Assembly: GCF_003385595.1 (NCBI RefSeq)
Contig: NZ_QNUE01000002.1
Coordinates: 62,001 to 126,000, forward strand
DNA: 64,000 nucleotides
Origin: Chryseobacterium flavum
Lineage (GTDB): Bacteria > Bacteroidota > Bacteroidia > Flavobacteriales > Weeksellaceae
Reading direction: 5' to 3'
In this document: piece by piece, positions 37,063 to 45,935 of the stretch
Layout of the letters: each line of letters begins with the position of its first letter
How positions within the stretch are numbered: the first letter of the stretch is position 1
Position numbers and translations under genes: made by a program
The notes under the pieces: generated by a model
Database searches by the model: none
What the model was told of the DNA's origin: nothing
What the model saw: only the letters and a program-made list of their open reading frames with translations

Positions 37063-38241
37063 ATGAACGATGTAAGATTGAACTCCATATTAGATAATGA
37101 TTTTTATAAGATAACCATGCAGAATGCAGTGGTGAAACTATTCCCGAGCTCTATTGTAAAATACGAATTCATTAACAGGGGAAAACATCACTTTCCTGAG
37201 GGTTTTGATATTGCTTTAAGAGAAGCTGTAAACAAAATGGCGGAACTCAAACTTACAAAAGACGAAAAGAAGTTCATGGCAAAAACCTGTCCCTATATTG
37301 ATCTGCCGTATCTGGATTTTCTGGAAGGTTATCATTATGATCCTTCGGAAGTCAAGATTCATCAGGAAGGCGGAGATCTTTCTGTAATTGTTGAAGGACT
37401 ATGGTACAGAACCATTCTTTGGGAAGTTCCTTTATTGGCCCTGATCAGTGAACTCCACTATGAAATGAACCATATGGAGCGAGACTCTAATGAAGTCGTT
37501 ATGGGAAAAACCATTGAAAAGGCAGAATCATTAGGCAGACTTGGAGTAACTTTTGCAGAGTTCGGAACCAGAAGAAGACATTCCTACAAAGTTCAAAACC
37601 TGGTCATGGAAGCTTTGACACAGAAAAAAGATTCCACCTTTATAGGAAGTTCAAACGTTCATTTTGCAATGAAGTACGGAGTTAAACCCATTGGAACCCA
37701 TGCTCATGAATGGTTCATGTTCCATGCTGCTGAATATGGTTTTAAGATGGCCAATGAATTAGCGTTGGAACATTGGGTAGATGTATACAGAGGTGATCTT
37801 GGAGTGGCTCTTTCAGACACCTATACAACCGATGTATTCTTCCAGCAGTTTGATAAAAAGTTCGCCAAACTTTTTGATGGCGTCCGTCATGACAGTGGTG
37901 ATGCTTTAGAATTTGCAGACAAAACAATTGCCCATTACCAAAAGAACGGCATTAATCCTATGTTTAAATATATTATTTTTTCTGATGCCTTAAATCTTGA
38001 GAAAGTAGAAGAAATAACAAACTATTGCAGAGGAAAAATTGGTATTTCGTTTGGAATTGGAACCAATCTCACCAATGATGTAGGACTAAAACCAATGAAT
38101 ATTGTGATGAAGCTGATTGGGGTACAGGCGCCCAATAAAGAATGGATTCCAACGGTAAAGCTTTCTGATGAGCATGGTAAATATACTGGGGATCCTAAAA
38201 TGATTGAACTGGCGAAAGAATTTTTAAGAATTAAAAACTAA
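37063..38241 (+). CDS. pncB: Nicotinate phosphoribosyltransferase
   Basis: 392 residues. Makes nicotinate mononucleotide from nicotinate and PRPP in NAD salvage. MNDVRLNSILDNDFYKITMQ at the start is typical, with AEFGTRRRHSYKVQNLVMEA, KPIGTHAHEWFMFHAA (carrying the regulatory His position), DTYTTDVFF and VRHDSGDALEFADKTI. Followed by a small secreted YCII-domain protein after 3 bp, so the two are co-transcribed. Confidence 0.96.
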   Translation: MNDVRLNSILDNDFYKITMQNAVVKLFPSSIVKYEFINRGKHHFPEGFDIALREAVNKMAELKLTKDEKKFMAKTCPYIDLPYLDFLEGYHYDPSEVKIHQEGGDLSVIVEGLWYRTILWEVPLLALISELHYEMNHMERDSNEVVMGKTIEKAESLGRLGVTFAEFGTRRRHSYKVQNLVMEALTQKKDSTFIGSSNVHFAMKYGVKPIGTHAHEWFMFHAAEYGFKMANELALEHWVDVYRGDLGVALSDTYTTDVFFQQFDKKFAKLFDGVRHDSGDALEFADKTIAHYQKNGINPMFKYIIFSDALNLEKVEEITNYCRGKIGISFGIGTNLTNDVGLKPMNIVMKLIGVQAPNKEWIPTVKLSDEHGKYTGDPKMIELAKEFLRIKN

Positions 38242-38244
38242 AAT

Positions 38245-38712
38245 ATGAACCTAAAAATTTCCCTCACACTTACTATTCTGGCTGCAGGGTTATCATTTGC
38301 CCAGCAGAAAACAGAAAAGCTAAAATTCAATCAGGAACTGGCAACATCTTTGGGAGCAGATAAATATGGTATGAAACCTTATACGATAGTCATACTGACA
38401 ACAGGCACTGCAAAGATTGAAGATAAAACCAAAATGGGTGAACTTATGAAAGGCCACATGAACAATATCGGAAAGCTGGCTGATGAAGGAAAAATTGTTG
38501 TTGCCGGACCTTTTCTGGAGAAGAATAAAGAAAATTACAGGGGCATGTTTATTTTCAATACGAAATCTAAAGAAGAAGCCGAGCAATGGGTAAAAACCGA
38601 CCCCGCTGTTCAGGCAGGAGTTTTCAGTTATGAAATTTTTCCATGGTATGGATCCGCAGCCCTTCCGCTATATCTGAAGCATCATAGTGAAGTCACAAAA
38701 GAAGAACTATAA
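38245..38712 (+). CDS. Secreted YCII-domain protein
   Basis: 155 residues with a cleavable signal (MNLKISLTLTILAAGLSFAQ). The mature part looks like the YciI ferredoxin-like fold: YTIVILTTGTAKIED, MGELMKGHMNNIGKLADEGK, IVVAGPFLEKNKENYRGMFIF and WVKTDPAVQAGVFSYEIFPW, with the His in the HMNN region that this family uses. Function of periplasmic YCII proteins is unknown. Co-transcribed with pncB. Confidence 0.85.
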   Translation: MNLKISLTLTILAAGLSFAQQKTEKLKFNQELATSLGADKYGMKPYTIVILTTGTAKIEDKTKMGELMKGHMNNIGKLADEGKIVVAGPFLEKNKENYRGMFIFNTKSKEEAEQWVKTDPAVQAGVFSYEIFPWYGSAALPLYLKHHSEVTKEEL

Positions 38713-38713
38713 T

Positions 38714-38742
38714 AAAAAAACCCTCTTATGAGGGATTTTTTA
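38714..38742 (+). terminator. Terminator-like hairpin between convergent genes
   Basis: AAAAAACCCTC / GAGGGATTTTTT, one internal mismatch, with a TTAT loop; serves pncB/YCII on the plus strand and the peptide gene on the minus strand. Confidence 0.7.
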
Positions 38743-38910
38743 TTAGTCAAAACAGATAAACGGTTTGTTCTGCGGATAACAGCAATAAGGATTACTACAG
38801 AATATATAACCCGCATTACAGCCTCCATCTATTGGGGCTTCACAAGCAAATGCCCCGCTGCCCAACACATTTTTCAGTTCTTTTCGATTTAAATTCTTTA
38901 AATTTTTCAT
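38743..38910 (-). CDS. Bacteriocin-like peptide precursor, GG-type leader, Cys-rich
   Basis: A 55-residue peptide gene from the ATG at 38908-38910. Leader MKNLKNLNRKELKNVLGSG has the LxxKELKNVxGxG shape of double-glycine leaders in this family (Flavobacteriia bacteriocin-like proteins), cut expected after the GSG/GA region. The core is Cys-rich: six Cys in the last 33 residues (AFACEAP, GGCNAG, IFCSNPYCCYP, FICFD). No modification enzyme or C39-type exporter is in the window. Product untested. Confidence 0.8.
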   Translation of the reverse strand: MKNLKNLNRKELKNVLGSGAFACEAPIDGGCNAGYIFCSNPYCCYPQNKPFICFD

Positions 38911-39116
38911 AGTTATTGGTATTAGTTAATTTCCTACTCTTCAGATTTTCGGACACCTCTTTATTATTTCTCTATAACAGGAGTTAAATATACAATAATA
39001 CTTTTAAATAACTAAAATTCAAAATATTATATTAAATTTAGAACAAAAAGCATTCATTACTATTAGGAACAGCTGTATATTAAAAACATTATAATAAACC
39101 AATTAAAAATTAATCC
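38911..39116. promoter_or_regulatory. Shared region between two divergent GG-leader peptide genes
   Basis: 206 bp, very AT-rich, must hold both promoters. No exact TAnnTTTG was found for either strand, so the genes may need an activator or have atypical promoters. Confidence 0.4.
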
Positions 39117-39365
39117 ATGAAAAAAATGAACTTAACAAAACTTTCAAGAACAAAACAAAAGAATGTATTTGGCGGAGATCTACATCCGGCATTAAATTGT
39201 AACGGAGGATGCAACGGTGAAGCCATGATCAGATGTCCTGACGGTTCAACAACTATGACTGATTATGTATGCGCAGGCGGACAGTGTATCGTAAATACCG
39301 GATACTGTAAACCACTAGTCCTTGAGCCTATTGGTTCAGTTGACCCAAGCCCGCTACTTCCATAG
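39117..39365 (+). CDS. Bacteriocin-like peptide precursor, GG-type leader
   Basis: 82 residues (or 79 if the second ATG at 39126 is used). Leader MKKMNLTKLSRTKQKNVFGG ends in a textbook double glycine before the core. The core has six Cys (LNCNGGCNGE, IRCPDG, YVCAGGQC, GYCKP) and a Pro-rich end. Divergent from another such gene 206 bp away. No modification or export genes are near, so these may be matured by enzymes elsewhere. Confidence 0.82.
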   Translation: MKKMNLTKLSRTKQKNVFGGDLHPALNCNGGCNGEAMIRCPDGSTTMTDYVCAGGQCIVNTGYCKPLVLEPIGSVDPSPLLP

Positions 39366-39379
39366 CAGTCCCCGGAAAT

Positions 39380-39410
39380 ATAAAAGCTGTCACAAAAAGA
39401 TAGCTTTTAT
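39380..39410 (+). terminator. Terminator after the GG-leader peptide gene
   Basis: ATAAAAGCT / AGCTTTTAT stem with a 13-nt loop, 14 bp after the stop, with T-rich continuation. Confidence 0.65.
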
Positions 39411-39465
39411 CTTATCCTTCTCCTTGTTTTTTGCTTTTTATTATCTTTAAATAAATAAAACAACT

Positions 39466-40221
39466 ATGAAAACCATTGAAGAAGTGCTGACAAAGCTGGA
39501 TAAAATCATTATACGGTGTAAGGAAAATAAAAGCCCTTCAGGATATTTTGCATGCACATACCGGATTATGACTGCACAAGTTCTGAAGGGAATTCAACAG
39601 AAAAAATTTGAAGATAATCCCAGAATGACAATACTTGATATTGCTTTTGCACAAAGATATCTTCAGGCATGGGACAGTTACAATAAAGGAGAAAGATGTA
39701 CCAATTCATGGTATATGGCCTTTGAAGCTGCTAAAAACAAAAATCTGCTGATCCTGCAGCATATATTTCTTGGCATGAATGCACACATCAATCTGGACCT
39801 GGGTATTTCTGCGGCATCTATTATGCCTTACCGGAAGATAAATCCATTGAAAAAAGATTTTGAAAATATTAATAATGTCATTGCTTCGATTAATCAGAGC
39901 GTACAGGATTCTTTAAACAAAATCTGCTATCCTGTAGATCTCATAGATCAACTTTCTGATGGGAAAGATAATGCCATCCTTGATTTTGCTATATCCAAAG
40001 CCAGAGATACTTCCTGGGCAACCGCAGTCATTGCATCCAATACACCTAATTTCTTAAGAGAATCTGTGACCGGCATTGTAGATTATGCCGCAGCAAAAGT
40101 CGCTACACAAATTCTTAATCCGAAAATTCTCACCGCTTCTCTTTTAAAAGAATTAAAAAAGTGTGAAAGCAGTGATGTGGTGAAAAATATTGAAATTTTA
40201 GAATCTACAAGTACCCGTTAA
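39466..40221 (+). CDS. DUF5995 family protein
   Basis: 251 residues, mostly helical, no signal peptide. Family-like segments: KSPSGYFACTYRIMTAQVLKG, the LDIAFAQRYLQAW region, and FLGMNAHINLDLGISAASI, whose His-x-Asn-x-Asp arrangement is typical of DUF5995. Function unknown. Its neighbours (GG-leader peptides, metal efflux) do not point to a role. Confidence 0.8.
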   Translation: MKTIEEVLTKLDKIIIRCKENKSPSGYFACTYRIMTAQVLKGIQQKKFEDNPRMTILDIAFAQRYLQAWDSYNKGERCTNSWYMAFEAAKNKNLLILQHIFLGMNAHINLDLGISAASIMPYRKINPLKKDFENINNVIASINQSVQDSLNKICYPVDLIDQLSDGKDNAILDFAISKARDTSWATAVIASNTPNFLRESVTGIVDYAAAKVATQILNPKILTASLLKELKKCESSDVVKNIEILESTSTR

Positions 40222-40227
40222 CAAAAA

Positions 40228-40254
40228 GCCGGGATCTACCTGTCGGATCCCGGC
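40228..40254 (-). terminator. Terminator of the metal efflux operon
   Basis: GCCGGGATC / GATCCCGGC stem with a 9-nt loop. On the minus strand a T-run (TTTTTG) follows, fitting the end of the czcA-type gene. Confidence 0.85.
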
Positions 40255-40277
40255 CATAATGAACAAAATAAAAGAAA

Positions 40278-43200
40278 CTATAAAATTTCCTTATGCTTTT
40301 TACGATAGGCATAATGGAAAATTACCGGCAGTATTGTAAATGACAGCAGCATACAGATAATCAATCCTCCTACAATCATAATGGCTAAAGGCTTCTGAAT
40401 TTCAGAACCCATTCCGTTTGATATGGCCGCCGGAAGAAGTCCCATGGATCCCATCAGTGCAATCATAACAACCGGACGGATCCTGCTTTGTACCCCCCTG
40501 GATATTGCTTCTTTTAAAGGCATCCTGTTTTGCAGATTTTCTTTCATTACGCCAATCAGAACAATCCCGTCAATAGTAGCAACTCCAAAGAGAATAATAA
40601 ATCCGATTCCCGCAGAGATTCCAAAAATAGTTCCTGTAACCCAAAGGGATAAAAATCCACCGATAAATGCAAACGCAAGTGTTATAGAGGAGATCAGTGT
40701 ATCTTTCATATTTCCAAAGTTGAAGTACAGCAACATCAGAATAAGAATCAATGAAATCGGAACAACCATCGCCAGCTGCTTTGCAGCCCTTTCTTTGCTT
40801 TCAAACTCACCTGCCCATGTCATTTTATGATTCTTCGGAAGTTTTACTTCTTTATCGACCTTAGATTTAGCTTCACTAATTGTACTGCCCAAATCACGCC
40901 CTTCTATATTAAATCCTACACCAATATACCTGCTGTTTCCTTCCCGGTAAATAAAAGACGGACCGGTATGATAATCTATCGTAGCAATTTCTTTCAGCGG
41001 CACTTTTTTATTATCCTGGGTCGGAATAAGGATATCTCCCATTTTTTCAGGTGTGTCACGGTATTGTTTTTCAAACCTGAGCATTACGTCAAACATTCTT
41101 TCCTGTTCATAGAACTTGGTAGCCGCCTGGCCTCCAATCGTCATTTCAATAACAGCCTGAGCATCTGCCATAGAAACACCGTATTTTGCCATTTTAGAAT
41201 CATGAAGCTGAATTCTGAGTTCCGGAAGCCCGATATTCTTAAAAACATTTACATCGGATATACCAGGAACCGTTTTGATAGAATTAGCCACCTGATTGGC
41301 ATACTCTTCAAGCTGAAACAGATCATTTCCGAATATCTTAATAACCAATGGAGCTTTTACCCCCGCCACATATTCTTCTACATTATCCTGTATGGGCTGA
41401 CTAAACCCGAAATTAATTCCAGGATATTTTTCGAGAGAGGTCCTCATTTCTTCAAGAAGTTCTTCTTTAGATACTTTTTTCTTCCATTCCTTTTCCGGTT
41501 TTAGCTGAATATTAAATTCAATATTAAAAAACCCTGTAGGATCTGTCCCGTCATTAGGTCGCCCGGTCTGGGTCATAACAAATTTCACTTCATCATACTT
41601 CATTAAAATCTCTTTCATCTCTTTCGTTAACCGTACCGACTCATCAAGATTTACACTGTTGGGAAGTGTGGCACGTACATAAATTGCCCCTTCATTTAAT
41701 TTAGGCAGAAATTCAGAACCGTAATTTGAAAATCTCCAGCCACAAACAGCCAGCAAGGCAATAAACCCAATAATAAACCCTTTTTTATACTGGTCACTGA
41801 ATTCATAGATCTTATAAATATTTACCCTGAAAAATTTGGAAATAAAGTTTTCCTTTTCTTCTATATTCTTAGTCAGTAAAAGCTTACACATGGCCGGAAC
41901 ATACGTTAAGCTCAAAATTAAGGATCCCAGTAATGCATAGCCTAATGTGAACGCTAATGGAGAGAACATTTTACCTTCCACTTTCTGAAACGAGAAGATT
42001 GGCATCAATGCAACAATAAGGATCAACAGGGCAAAAAATATATAGCCTGCAACGCTTCCTGCACTTTTTTTAATAATACCCAGTTTTGAAATTTTATTAA
42101 ACCTGCGGAGTCCTATCTTCTTTGCTTTATGCTCAAGGGCAACAAATACATGTTCTACGATAACCAGCGTTCCTTCCAGCAATAACCCGAAATCCAATGC
42201 TCCCATAGAAATCAGATTAGCCGGTAATCCCTGGATTTTAAGCATTATAATAGCAAAGAGAAAAGCCAGAGGAATAACCGAAGCTACAATAAACGTTGTC
42301 CTCCAGTTATAAAGGAATACAAAGACAATAATGGAAACCAGAATTACTCCTTCAATCAGATTTTTAGACACAGTATGAACTGTTGTATTCACCAGTTCTG
42401 TACGATCAATGATGGGTACAATCTGAACATCGCCCGGAAGTTCTCCCCCATTTAACTGCTCAATCCTTTCTTTGAGCTTTGTAATCACTTCACTTGGATT
42501 TTCCCCGCGAAGCATAATAATAATTCCTTCTACAACATCATTTTCTTTATTATATCCTACCTGTCCCAGTCTCGGTTTTGCAGAAACTTTAACTTCAGCA
42601 ACATGCTTTACCAGAATAGGTGTAGATCCTTTTACTTCAATCTGAATGTTTTCAATATCCTCTTTTTTTTCCAAAAGACCAATTCCCCGTACTACATAAG
42701 CCTGATCTCCTTTTGCAACTACATCTCCTCCTACATTGATATTGCTCTTTGACACTGCTTCATATACATCCAGCGGGGAAAGGTCATAATTGTGCAACTC
42801 TGTAGGATTGATCTTTATTTCATATATTTTTTCTTCACCTCCGAAACTTACCACATCAGCTACACCCGGAACAGCCAGCAGCTCTCTTTCAATCACCCAG
42901 TCCTGAATAGCTGTAACTTCTTTGATCGGCAATTTACTTTTAATCATGTACCGGAAAATCTCACCGGTAGCTCCTGACGGAGGCTCAATACTATATTCTG
43001 CCCCATTCGGAAGTTCCACATTACCCAGTTTATTGGAGGCATATTGCTGTGCATAAAAATCATCAACATGGTCATCAAAAATTACTGTTACCACAGACAA
43101 ACCAAATAAAGAAATGGAACGCACTGATGTTTTATTCGGAATTGCATTCATCTCTTTGGAGATTGGCAATGTCACAAACTTTTCTATCTCTTCAGCACTT

Positions 43201-43376
43201 CTTCCCGGCCACTGGGTAATAACCCTCACTCTTGTATTGGTAACATCCGGAAATGCTTCAATAGGAGTGTGTATATAAGAATAGATCCCTCCTGCCAGCA
43301 GCAGAAAAGTTCCCAAAAGAACAATCAATGAATTTTTTAAAGAGAAGGAAACTATATTCTGTACAAACTTTCGCAT
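40278..43376 (-). CDS. Heavy-metal efflux RND transporter, CzcA/CusA family
   Basis: 1032 residues, the normal size of an HME-RND pump with 12 membrane spans and two large periplasmic loops. The first span region (IVSFSLKNSLIVLLGTFLLL) and the PDVTNTRVRVITQWPGRSAE stretch are typical. Transmembrane helix 4 reads MGALDFGLLLEGTLVIVEHV: the Asp-Phe-Gly...Glu/Glu pattern of proton-driven HME pumps, with Glu where CzcA usually has its second Asp. Substrate metal cannot be decided from sequence alone. Last gene of the operon; one-base overlap with the adaptor. Confidence 0.94.
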   Translation of the reverse strand: MRKFVQNIVSFSLKNSLIVLLGTFLLLAGGIYSYIHTPIEAFPDVTNTRVRVITQWPGRSAEEIEKFVTLPISKEMNAIPNKTSVRSISLFGLSVVTVIFDDHVDDFYAQQYASNKLGNVELPNGAEYSIEPPSGATGEIFRYMIKSKLPIKEVTAIQDWVIERELLAVPGVADVVSFGGEEKIYEIKINPTELHNYDLSPLDVYEAVSKSNINVGGDVVAKGDQAYVVRGIGLLEKKEDIENIQIEVKGSTPILVKHVAEVKVSAKPRLGQVGYNKENDVVEGIIIMLRGENPSEVITKLKERIEQLNGGELPGDVQIVPIIDRTELVNTTVHTVSKNLIEGVILVSIIVFVFLYNWRTTFIVASVIPLAFLFAIIMLKIQGLPANLISMGALDFGLLLEGTLVIVEHVFVALEHKAKKIGLRRFNKISKLGIIKKSAGSVAGYIFFALLILIVALMPIFSFQKVEGKMFSPLAFTLGYALLGSLILSLTYVPAMCKLLLTKNIEEKENFISKFFRVNIYKIYEFSDQYKKGFIIGFIALLAVCGWRFSNYGSEFLPKLNEGAIYVRATLPNSVNLDESVRLTKEMKEILMKYDEVKFVMTQTGRPNDGTDPTGFFNIEFNIQLKPEKEWKKKVSKEELLEEMRTSLEKYPGINFGFSQPIQDNVEEYVAGVKAPLVIKIFGNDLFQLEEYANQVANSIKTVPGISDVNVFKNIGLPELRIQLHDSKMAKYGVSMADAQAVIEMTIGGQAATKFYEQERMFDVMLRFEKQYRDTPEKMGDILIPTQDNKKVPLKEIATIDYHTGPSFIYREGNSRYIGVGFNIEGRDLGSTISEAKSKVDKEVKLPKNHKMTWAGEFESKERAAKQLAMVVPISLILILMLLYFNFGNMKDTLISSITLAFAFIGGFLSLWVTGTIFGISAGIGFIILFGVATIDGIVLIGVMKENLQNRMPLKEAISRGVQSRIRPVVMIALMGSMGLLPAAISNGMGSEIQKPLAIMIVGGLIICMLLSFTILPVIFHYAYRKKHKEIL

Positions 43377-44491
43377 TATTTTCCGGAGTTATTTGATTGG
43401 TTTTTCAGATTTTCATAGATCAGCAGTCCATTGGAAGCAATAATATTTTCACCTGGTTTTAAGTTTCCTTCTACATAAATATACCGGCTGTTGGACGTAA
43501 TTTCTGTTACCGGCCTGATTTCCAGATCACAATCTTTTTTATATACGACAACATAGCTTTGGTTATTATCAAAAATCAAAGACCTGGCAGGAATTGCCAA
43601 TGCACTTCTGTTTTGTGGATTAACAGGAAGAACAATATCTGCTGACATTCCCGGCCTCAGCTTCATTCCATTATTATCCATAATGATTTTAGCTTTAAGC
43701 ACTCTTTCATTTTCATTAAAGACCTGGGAAATATTATCGATTTTTCCGGAGAAACTATCATCAGGATAAGCAAGCGTCTTTACTTCTACCGGCTGATCTA
43801 CATAAACATGCCTCATATTGGTTGCGTACACATTCGCCATCACCCAGACTTTATCCAGATTGGAAATGGTAAACAGCTGATCTCCGCCTGCTGTAACAGG
43901 CATTCCTTTTGAAATATTCTTGGAAACCACATACCCGTCTGCGGGAGCTTTTATCTGAATGGTGCTTCTTCCCGCCGAATACAGCTGCAGGTTCTTTTGA
44001 GTCCTGGAAATATTGGATTGTAATATAGCCACTTCAGACCTGGCCTCCTGTAAATCCTTCTGAGAGGCAATATCGTCTTTATACATGGCTTCTACAGAGG
44101 CCAGCTTTCTCTTAGCTACTGCCAGCTGAGCCTGTAAGGTTTGTGTGTCATCCTGCATTTCATTAACTGTCGTACTTTTTACACTTGCCAGTACCTGACC
44201 TTTTTTTACATAGTCTCCTAAGGAAAAATAAGTATTGGTAACCACTCCATCCACAAGGCTTACAAAAGGCACCGTTTTATCGGAATTGCTTTCGACTTCT
44301 CCTGTAAGGGTAATGCTCTCTTCAATGGGCCGTATTTCTGCCTTGACGAGTTTAATATCTCTTTTAAGCTCTTTGCTGAGACAATAGCTTTTCTTAACTT
44401 CATTATTCTGCTTTTGATCTTTACAACCGGTAACGGTAATCAAAGCGGATAAACAAATCATTGCAGCACATCCGGTAATATTTATTTTCAT
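43376..44491 (-). CDS. Efflux RND periplasmic adaptor subunit (lipoprotein)
   Basis: 371 residues. Lipoprotein signal (lipobox VTGC, near residue 23). The HlyD/membrane-fusion layout is clear: barrel-like start (SITLTGEVESNSDKTVPFVS), lipoyl half motif (LGDYVKKGQVLASVKS), a coiled hairpin (~residues 110-175), then the second lipoyl half (IKAPADGYVVSKNISKGMPV). It links the RND pump to the TolC-type channel. No His-rich or Met-rich metal site is obvious. Confidence 0.93.
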   Translation of the reverse strand: MKINITGCAAMICLSALITVTGCKDQKQNNEVKKSYCLSKELKRDIKLVKAEIRPIEESITLTGEVESNSDKTVPFVSLVDGVVTNTYFSLGDYVKKGQVLASVKSTTVNEMQDDTQTLQAQLAVAKRKLASVEAMYKDDIASQKDLQEARSEVAILQSNISRTQKNLQLYSAGRSTIQIKAPADGYVVSKNISKGMPVTAGGDQLFTISNLDKVWVMANVYATNMRHVYVDQPVEVKTLAYPDDSFSGKIDNISQVFNENERVLKAKIIMDNNGMKLRPGMSADIVLPVNPQNRSALAIPARSLIFDNNQSYVVVYKKDCDLEIRPVTEITSNSRYIYVEGNLKPGENIIASNGLLIYENLKNQSNNSGK

Positions 44492-44500
44492 AAGTATGTA

Positions 44501-45784
44501 TTATAAATCCTGACCTACAACATATTGCAGGTTTTCATAGTATTCGTTAAGTTCTTTTTTGGTATCGAGTATGACCATCTTATTTCCGATATAGGTATCC
44601 AGAAAGTCCATATATTCCAGCATACTGATATTTCTTAACCTGAAATTCTTTTCATGGCTGACGAGTAATCCATCAAGGGTAAGTTCATAATGATCGTCAA
44701 TTTCCCGGGAAATCTGCTGAGTTCTGATGTAATTTCTAAAAACAGAAGAAATCTCATTTTCTGATTTCAGAATATTCTTCCGGGTTTCATTTTTCTTTTT
44801 TTGAATCTCCAGCCTGGCATCCTGAATATTTCCTTTATTTCTGTCAAAAATGGGGAGATCAAAAGAAACTCCCAGTCCAATAAAGTCTTTCATAATATTT
44901 CCACCCCGGTCATATCCTATTGAAACGGCAACGTCGGGAGTCTTCATGGCATTTTGTATTTCCAGATTTTTCTCGGCATGTTTCTCTCTGTTTTTAGAAA
45001 TCATAATATCCGGGCGGTTCTCTTTTGCTTTTTCTGTCCACTGGACCATTTCCATTTCTGAAAACTGCTTTTCCGGCATCGTTAATGAATCAGAAATAAC
45101 AATATAAGTTGAAGACGGAATCATCAGTAAAGCTTTTAATTCTGTCTGATGCTCTTCAAGGCCCTGTTTCAGGGAAATCAGTCTTTTCTTAAACTCAATC
45201 TCCTGTGCCTTTAAGCGCATGTATTCTGCTTTACTGATATTCCCAAGGTTTAATTGGCTGTTATACGATTTTGTCAGCTTTTCAATAGACGAGATCTGAT
45301 TTTCATAGATCTTCTGTTGTTCCTGATTATACAGTATTTCCGTAATGGTATTTCTAAGGGTTCTTTTGAGTTCCCGCAGTACCTCCTGCAATTCATATTT
45401 TTCTCCCTCAACTTCAATTTTCTGGAGCTCAATATTTTTTCTCCTTTTACCGGCTGTCTGAATAACCTGCTCTATTTCGGCAGAGATCTGCGTGTTCTTA
45501 CCCCAGTTTCCGATTAATGCGGGCTGTTCTTCAATATCATAGGTTCTCCATAGGTTCACTTCGCTGATACTTAATTTGGGATTAGGCCAGTATTTTGCCT
45601 GAACAGCACGTGCTTCTGCCTGAGAGATCTCCAGTTTCTGAGCAATAAGATCGAGATTGGTGGTAAGAAAAACTGCTTCAGCTTCCTTTCGGGAGATTTT
45701 CACGGTATCGGAAATCTGCGCAGAAAAGAAACCGAAGTAATGAATATAAAATAGTGTAAAAATAATCTTGTTCAAAAGTCTCAT
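44501..45784 (-). CDS. TolC-family outer-membrane efflux channel
   Basis: 427 residues from the ATG at 45782-45784 (signal MRLLNKIIFTLFYIHYFGFF, cut near SAQ); an upstream ATG at 45796 would overlap the promoter. The long helical hairpin repeats typical of TolC (LDLIAQKLEISQAEARAVQA) and two repeated halves are visible. First gene of a three-gene efflux operon with the adaptor 9 bp downstream and the RND pump after that. Confidence 0.92.
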   Translation of the reverse strand: MRLLNKIIFTLFYIHYFGFFSAQISDTVKISRKEAEAVFLTTNLDLIAQKLEISQAEARAVQAKYWPNPKLSISEVNLWRTYDIEEQPALIGNWGKNTQISAEIEQVIQTAGKRRKNIELQKIEVEGEKYELQEVLRELKRTLRNTITEILYNQEQQKIYENQISSIEKLTKSYNSQLNLGNISKAEYMRLKAQEIEFKKRLISLKQGLEEHQTELKALLMIPSSTYIVISDSLTMPEKQFSEMEMVQWTEKAKENRPDIMISKNREKHAEKNLEIQNAMKTPDVAVSIGYDRGGNIMKDFIGLGVSFDLPIFDRNKGNIQDARLEIQKKKNETRKNILKSENEISSVFRNYIRTQQISREIDDHYELTLDGLLVSHEKNFRLRNISMLEYMDFLDTYIGNKMVILDTKKELNEYYENLQYVVGQDL

Positions 45785-45795
45785 ATTTAAGACCA

Positions 45796-45824
45796 CAAAA
45801 TTATATTCCTGATATTAGACTCAA
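45796..45824 (-). promoter_or_regulatory. Promoter of the metal efflux operon with inverted repeat
   Basis: Minus strand: TTG (45822-45824), 18 bp, TAATTTTG (45796-45803). The ATG at 45784 is only 12 bp past the -7 element, so the leader is very short. AATTTC-GAAT-GAAATT at 45823-45838 overlaps the -33 and is a candidate site for the neighbouring OmpR-type regulator. Confidence 0.65.
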
Positions 45825-45935
45825 TTTCGAATGAAATTAAAATTCAGTTAGTCCAACATTAGAGTTTGATTAGAATGCAGTAACATACCTAAAATTCCGT
45901 ACCTGAAACCAGGAATAGTATGCGGAAATAATATA

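Noticed and set aside
40827..41504. 225-residue plus-strand open frame inside the metal pump gene
   Set aside because: It lies antisense to a well-conserved RND gene and shows no domain or promoter.
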